64,000 nucleotides of DNA from positions 1,138,116-1,202,115 of the forward strand of contig JACEVL010000150.1 of NCBI GenBank assembly GCA_020284085.1. Reading direction: 5' to 3'. This DNA is from Aporrectodea caliginosa. Taxonomy: Eukaryota; Annelida; Clitellata; Crassiclitellata; Lumbricidae. Positions 60,945-64,000 of this stretch are shown here, piece after piece (position 1 is the first letter of the stretch; each line of letters begins with the position of its first letter). The notes under the pieces were generated by a model that did not search any database, was not told where the DNA came from, and worked only from the letters and a program-made list of their open reading frames with translations. The translations under genes were made by a program, and so were the position numbers.

Positions 60945-61125
60945 TTATAAATGATCCCTCGGGTAAAAATTATCATTCGGAATTTATAAACGATTATTCT
61001 GTTTACGAGAGGATGAATGATCCATCCTGGCATGAATCCCTCGGGCAAAAATGATCGTTCGGTATATAAACGATTATGGGAGTAGAATTGATCCCTCCTG
61101 GCATAAGTTATCCATCAGGTTAAAA
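60945..61125. repeat. Imperfect tandem repeat (about 85-95 bp units)
   Basis: TGATCCCTCGGGTAAAAATTATCATTCGG...ATAAACGATTAT and GAATCCCTCGGGCAAAAATGATCGTTCGG...ATAAACGATTAT are two units, followed by a partial third (TTGATCCCTCCTGGCATAAG). Confidence 0.8.
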
Positions 61126-61839
61126 CCGTAAAATACAAAATGATTTTAAAAATTTGACTGTCTAGTAAAAAATCGAGCAACATTGAGCAACATTCATTTC
61201 TCACATGCATCCACTAGGAAGGTCGTTCATTTTTAACCAATTGTAACTTATATAGACCTGTAACCGGCGAATGCCAACACCGTGAATGCAGGCATGCACT
61301 CACTTCTTTCTATCTGCTGTTGTAGCCTAAACATGTTTTGTAAAAGATCTGTGGGTGGGGTATATATTTGAGGCGGATTTTATTTGACATGGCTTATACT
61401 GCAATGGATTTAATTTACCATGTATGTGTGAAGATCCATGCTGCAGAAGAGCTGACTGCGCGAGGAGACAGGAAGCTCTTCCAGAAATCACAGTTCTGTG
61501 GCCGCTGCATTCATCAGCCTTTTGTTAAATCTAAATTGTTTAAAAGCAGTTTTGTTAATCGATGCATCTTTAGTTATATTTAGTTGTGCACGTGTGACTT
61601 TATAATAAGTAGGCAAACAAGCAAAGAAGCAGACAAATCATCTTTATTTGCGCAGGACAAAATACCTGTGGTTTACAAAGAACAATACATGCATAATTAT
61701 AAAAAAGCACAAGTAAACTCTACAGTAGTTGTCTAAGTGTGGCTGTATATTTTGGTGGGCTATACTTCCATATAGGAGGCGGATTATATTATAATATGTT
61801 CGGGTGTACTATAATGATGAAGAATCTATTAAAGTCTAA
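61126..61839. other. No gene; possible LINE 3' tail at 61640-61720 (minus)
   Basis: On the minus strand GTCCTGCGCAAATAAAGATG ends a sequence that resembles a retroelement 3' end with AATAAA. A 71-codon frame at 61368-61583 has no recognised motif. Confidence 0.4.
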
Positions 61840-62220
61840 TGCCATGTCTTTCATTGCCAATAAGCTGTTGGCATGCCTGCAGAAAACAAGGAAGATAAGA
61901 GAAAAACTGGGACACATCTTGGGTCAGACAAAATGCAAAGAGTTCAAAGAACTATGTCCAGCAAATGAAAAAGCTATTTCACCAAGAACAGTTCTTGGTA
62001 TAATGACCAGAGAAAGATAATCAGGTGACCTAGTTGACCAATGATCAGCCTCGGGAAATGAGGACTGATTGAAAGTATTGTGATTGGCCAGAATTCAGAG
62101 TTTTATAAACTATGAGCCCCATTTTTAAACCGATCCCATACTGGGCAATGGGCATGAAGCAAATGCAAAGCTTTAAGCACAGGGTCGATATTTCGACGTA
62201 TTAGTTATAGTTCGAAATAT
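61840..62220. repeat. Dispersed repeat, copy 2 (partner at 5820-6200)
   Basis: ATTGTGATTGGCCAGAATTC, GCAAATGCAAAGCTTTAAGCA and TTTCGACGTATTAGTT follow the order seen at 6065-6175. Class unknown. Confidence 0.55.
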
Positions 62221-62680
62221 AAATATGATCTTAGAGAAACGAGGAATGTTGTTAGATCAATCATGAAAATCGACAACATGGGATCTAGTATTGATTGTTT
62301 ATTAGTAATGATGGAACCACAGTTAAATATGCAAGATCTACGGCTAATAAACTTAATGATTTCATCGCAGGAGTTGGCTACTGGAATTTCTCCTGTGAGT
62401 ACACCCGGAGTGGCTCGAATACAGTCGCAACGCATGCACGCCAGTACCTGCTCCGGGTGTACTATTAGCATAGGCGTAGCTACATTGAGGCACGAGGAGG
62501 CCCCCTCTTGCTTTTTTATATTATACTGAAACTTCTATTGACCACAATGACCAGGATTTTGCCAATGGTTTGTGAAGTTGCCTCCTCTTGAATTTAAGTC
62601 TCGCTACGTGCCTGCCCATTAGTGAATTTATATGACGTCACTGTTGATAACTTTGCTACTCAGACATGGTGGCCGATTGG

Positions 62681-62857
62681 CACGGGCGTAGCCAGGAAAA
62701 AATTTCGAAGGGGTTTAAGATGGGGGAAGGTTCCATTGGAGATGGTCGCAAAAATGAAGTTTTTTTGGGTACATTGCATGTAAAAGCACTTAACAATTTT
62801 TCGGAAACTTATTTGGGGGGTTTGAACCCGTAAAACCACCTCCTAAATACGCCCATG
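62681..62857. mobile_element. Short hAT-type MITE, 177 bp
   Basis: The ends CACGGGCGTAGCCAGG and CCTAAATACGCCCATG are imperfect inverted repeats. The flanks are an exact 8-bp duplication CCGATTGG (62673-62680 and 62858-62865). There is no coding sequence. Confidence 0.85.
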
Positions 62858-62975
62858 CCGATTGGGTAAACGCCCGTCTGGTAACGAGGGGAGCGGATTC
62901 GAGTCTTCTTAAAGGGTCACTAGGTAGAGATTGTCCGAACCGCATATGATCGAGCCATCGATCAAGACATAGACA

Positions 62976-63100
62976 TGTCCATCCATCCATCCATCGATCC
63001 CCACATCAATCCGATCTATCAATCCATCCATCCATCCATCCATCCATCCGTCCGTCCGTCCGTCCGTCCGTCCGTCCATCCATCCCGTCCGTCCATCCAT

Positions 63101-63130
<30 letters not shown>
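62976..63130. repeat. Compound microsatellite (CATC)n / (CGTC)n
   Basis: CATC tetramers interrupted by CGTC blocks (63048-63075 and nearby). Frames over it are artefacts. Confidence 0.96.
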
Positions 63131-63133
<3 letters not shown>

Positions 63134-64000
63134 ATCTGTTCGTTCGTCTGTTCGAACATCCATCCATATAGGCCACCCTCATAACAAATCGTAATACGTC
63201 AAAAGAAACGAACAAAGGTGCTTATTGGATCCAACGTAGGCCTACCTGTTTTAAGCCATCGTATGTCAACACTTACTGTTCCCTCACCTACATCTACAGC
63301 CTGCGTTACTGTGTACGTGGCCAAGATGGCCGCATTTTCTATCGCGTGTGAATTTTGATCAATTCGTACATGATCATTTGCCAATTTTATTCGAAAATTT
63401 TCGTTCTTTCGGATTTCTAATGCGACTACTAGGCACTTATGGAGTTAATCCTGTCTTCAGCCTTTGTCTTTGAGCGTCACGGACGATTTCCGGACTATTG
63501 TTGTCGAAGCCTCGAGCCAAGGCGGCAACGGACTACGCGTTGTGAGAGTTTTAAGGTTCGTAGCTGGATAGTGTTAAGCTTCTTTTTGAAAGGCCAAGAG
63601 AGAGTCATTGGATTGGTTCTGACCATTCATACGTCGGTGACACTTTACGATAAGTTGCTGATTGCGAAGAATGTCGTGCACCACTGACCCAGTGACAGAG
63701 GGATGCCCGGACCCAACGTCTTCTACCACTTGGGATGGATTGCTTTGGCATACAAGCGAATTTTTAAGCCACCACGTTGACCCAAATCTTAAAAACTAAC
63801 ATTACTTCCTTTTTTGCCTTTATAGTAGCCTTTGTGTATGTAAGTTGTGAAGCGAAGTGTGTCTTCCTGCTTGATAAATAAACGAATAATATCATCATCA
63901 TTGGGATTCGTGTGCTGCATGAGAGCCTCGTCACCTGTCGTCGCTCATCTTCCTCTACGTAGTCCAGGAACTCAGAACGCGGTATCTACTATCAGCTTTA
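63131..64000. other. No confident gene; possible first-exon-like or LINE-tail sequence
   Basis: A minus-strand frame at about 63420-63283 (VALEIRKNENFRIKLANDHV, then IENAAILATYTVTQAV) ends near a good donor ACA|GTAAGT but has a weak acceptor and no recognised family. The sequence ACCAAGATGGCCGC-like (GCCAAGATGGCCGC at 63319) is on the plus strand. ATAAATAAACGAATAATATC and ATCATCATT near 63870-63900 resemble a retroelement 3' end. Confidence 0.3.

Overview
The window is metazoan nuclear DNA. It has spliced genes with GT-AG introns, very long microsatellites, tRNA-derived SINEs, non-LTR retrotransposon fragments and many cut-and-paste transposon remnants. There are no operons, viral genes or CRISPR arrays. 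The palindrome TAGGCCTA and its longer forms (TATAGGCCTATA and similar) recur from end to end. Together with the repeat types this suggests a marine invertebrate, perhaps a deuterostome such as an echinoderm; that placement is an inference with low confidence.

Two host genes can be supported, both on the minus strand. At the left edge (933-2492) are the first two exons of a receptor with an ANF_receptor (type I periplasmic-binding-like) ligand-binding domain of the natriuretic-peptide-receptor/guanylate-cyclase kind. Its later exons lie beyond the window, and a decayed RTE/CR1-like reverse transcriptase sits in its next intron. At 40217-47753 is a complete METTL2/METTL8 tRNA m3C32 methyltransferase gene, which I rebuilt as eight exons with consistent phases. 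It also has a previously unlisted alternative first exon (47368-47609). That exon encodes a basic, mitochondrial-presequence-like leader followed by a METTL8-like block, and it ends in the same phase as the standard first exon. One gene could therefore make both a cytosolic and a mitochondrial enzyme. This is the most interesting biology in the window.

Almost everything else is accessory DNA. hAT-type elements with 8-bp target duplications occur at 5028-5241, 7895-8220, 27204-29083 (a transposase relic plus four 254-bp tandem repeats), 30045-30621, 32190-33106 and 37268-38184 (two apparently identical 917-bp copies), 46687-47010, 47800-48258 and 62681-62857. A hAT transposase relic lies at about 12555-13508. 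Mariner-type elements that keep the DNA-binding half of the transposase lie at 14395-15345 and 45467-46266. Other terminal-inverted-repeat elements are at 35403-36020, 36622-38548, 41418-41860, 48929-49745, 49923-50123, 51430-52740 and 57896-58674. SINEs share a 3' hairpin domain (AGCGCC...GGCGCT) followed by different microsatellite tails. A frameshifted transposase-like pseudogene occupies 55570-57366 and is interrupted by a SINE tail with a 290-bp (TCAA)n array.

Several places show nesting: a SINE domain interrupted by a DNA transposon that is itself interrupted by a hAT element (36575-38600), a mariner inside a larger palindrome (14285-15485), a SINE inside a SINE (54425-54800), and an element inside a CA microsatellite (51430-52740).
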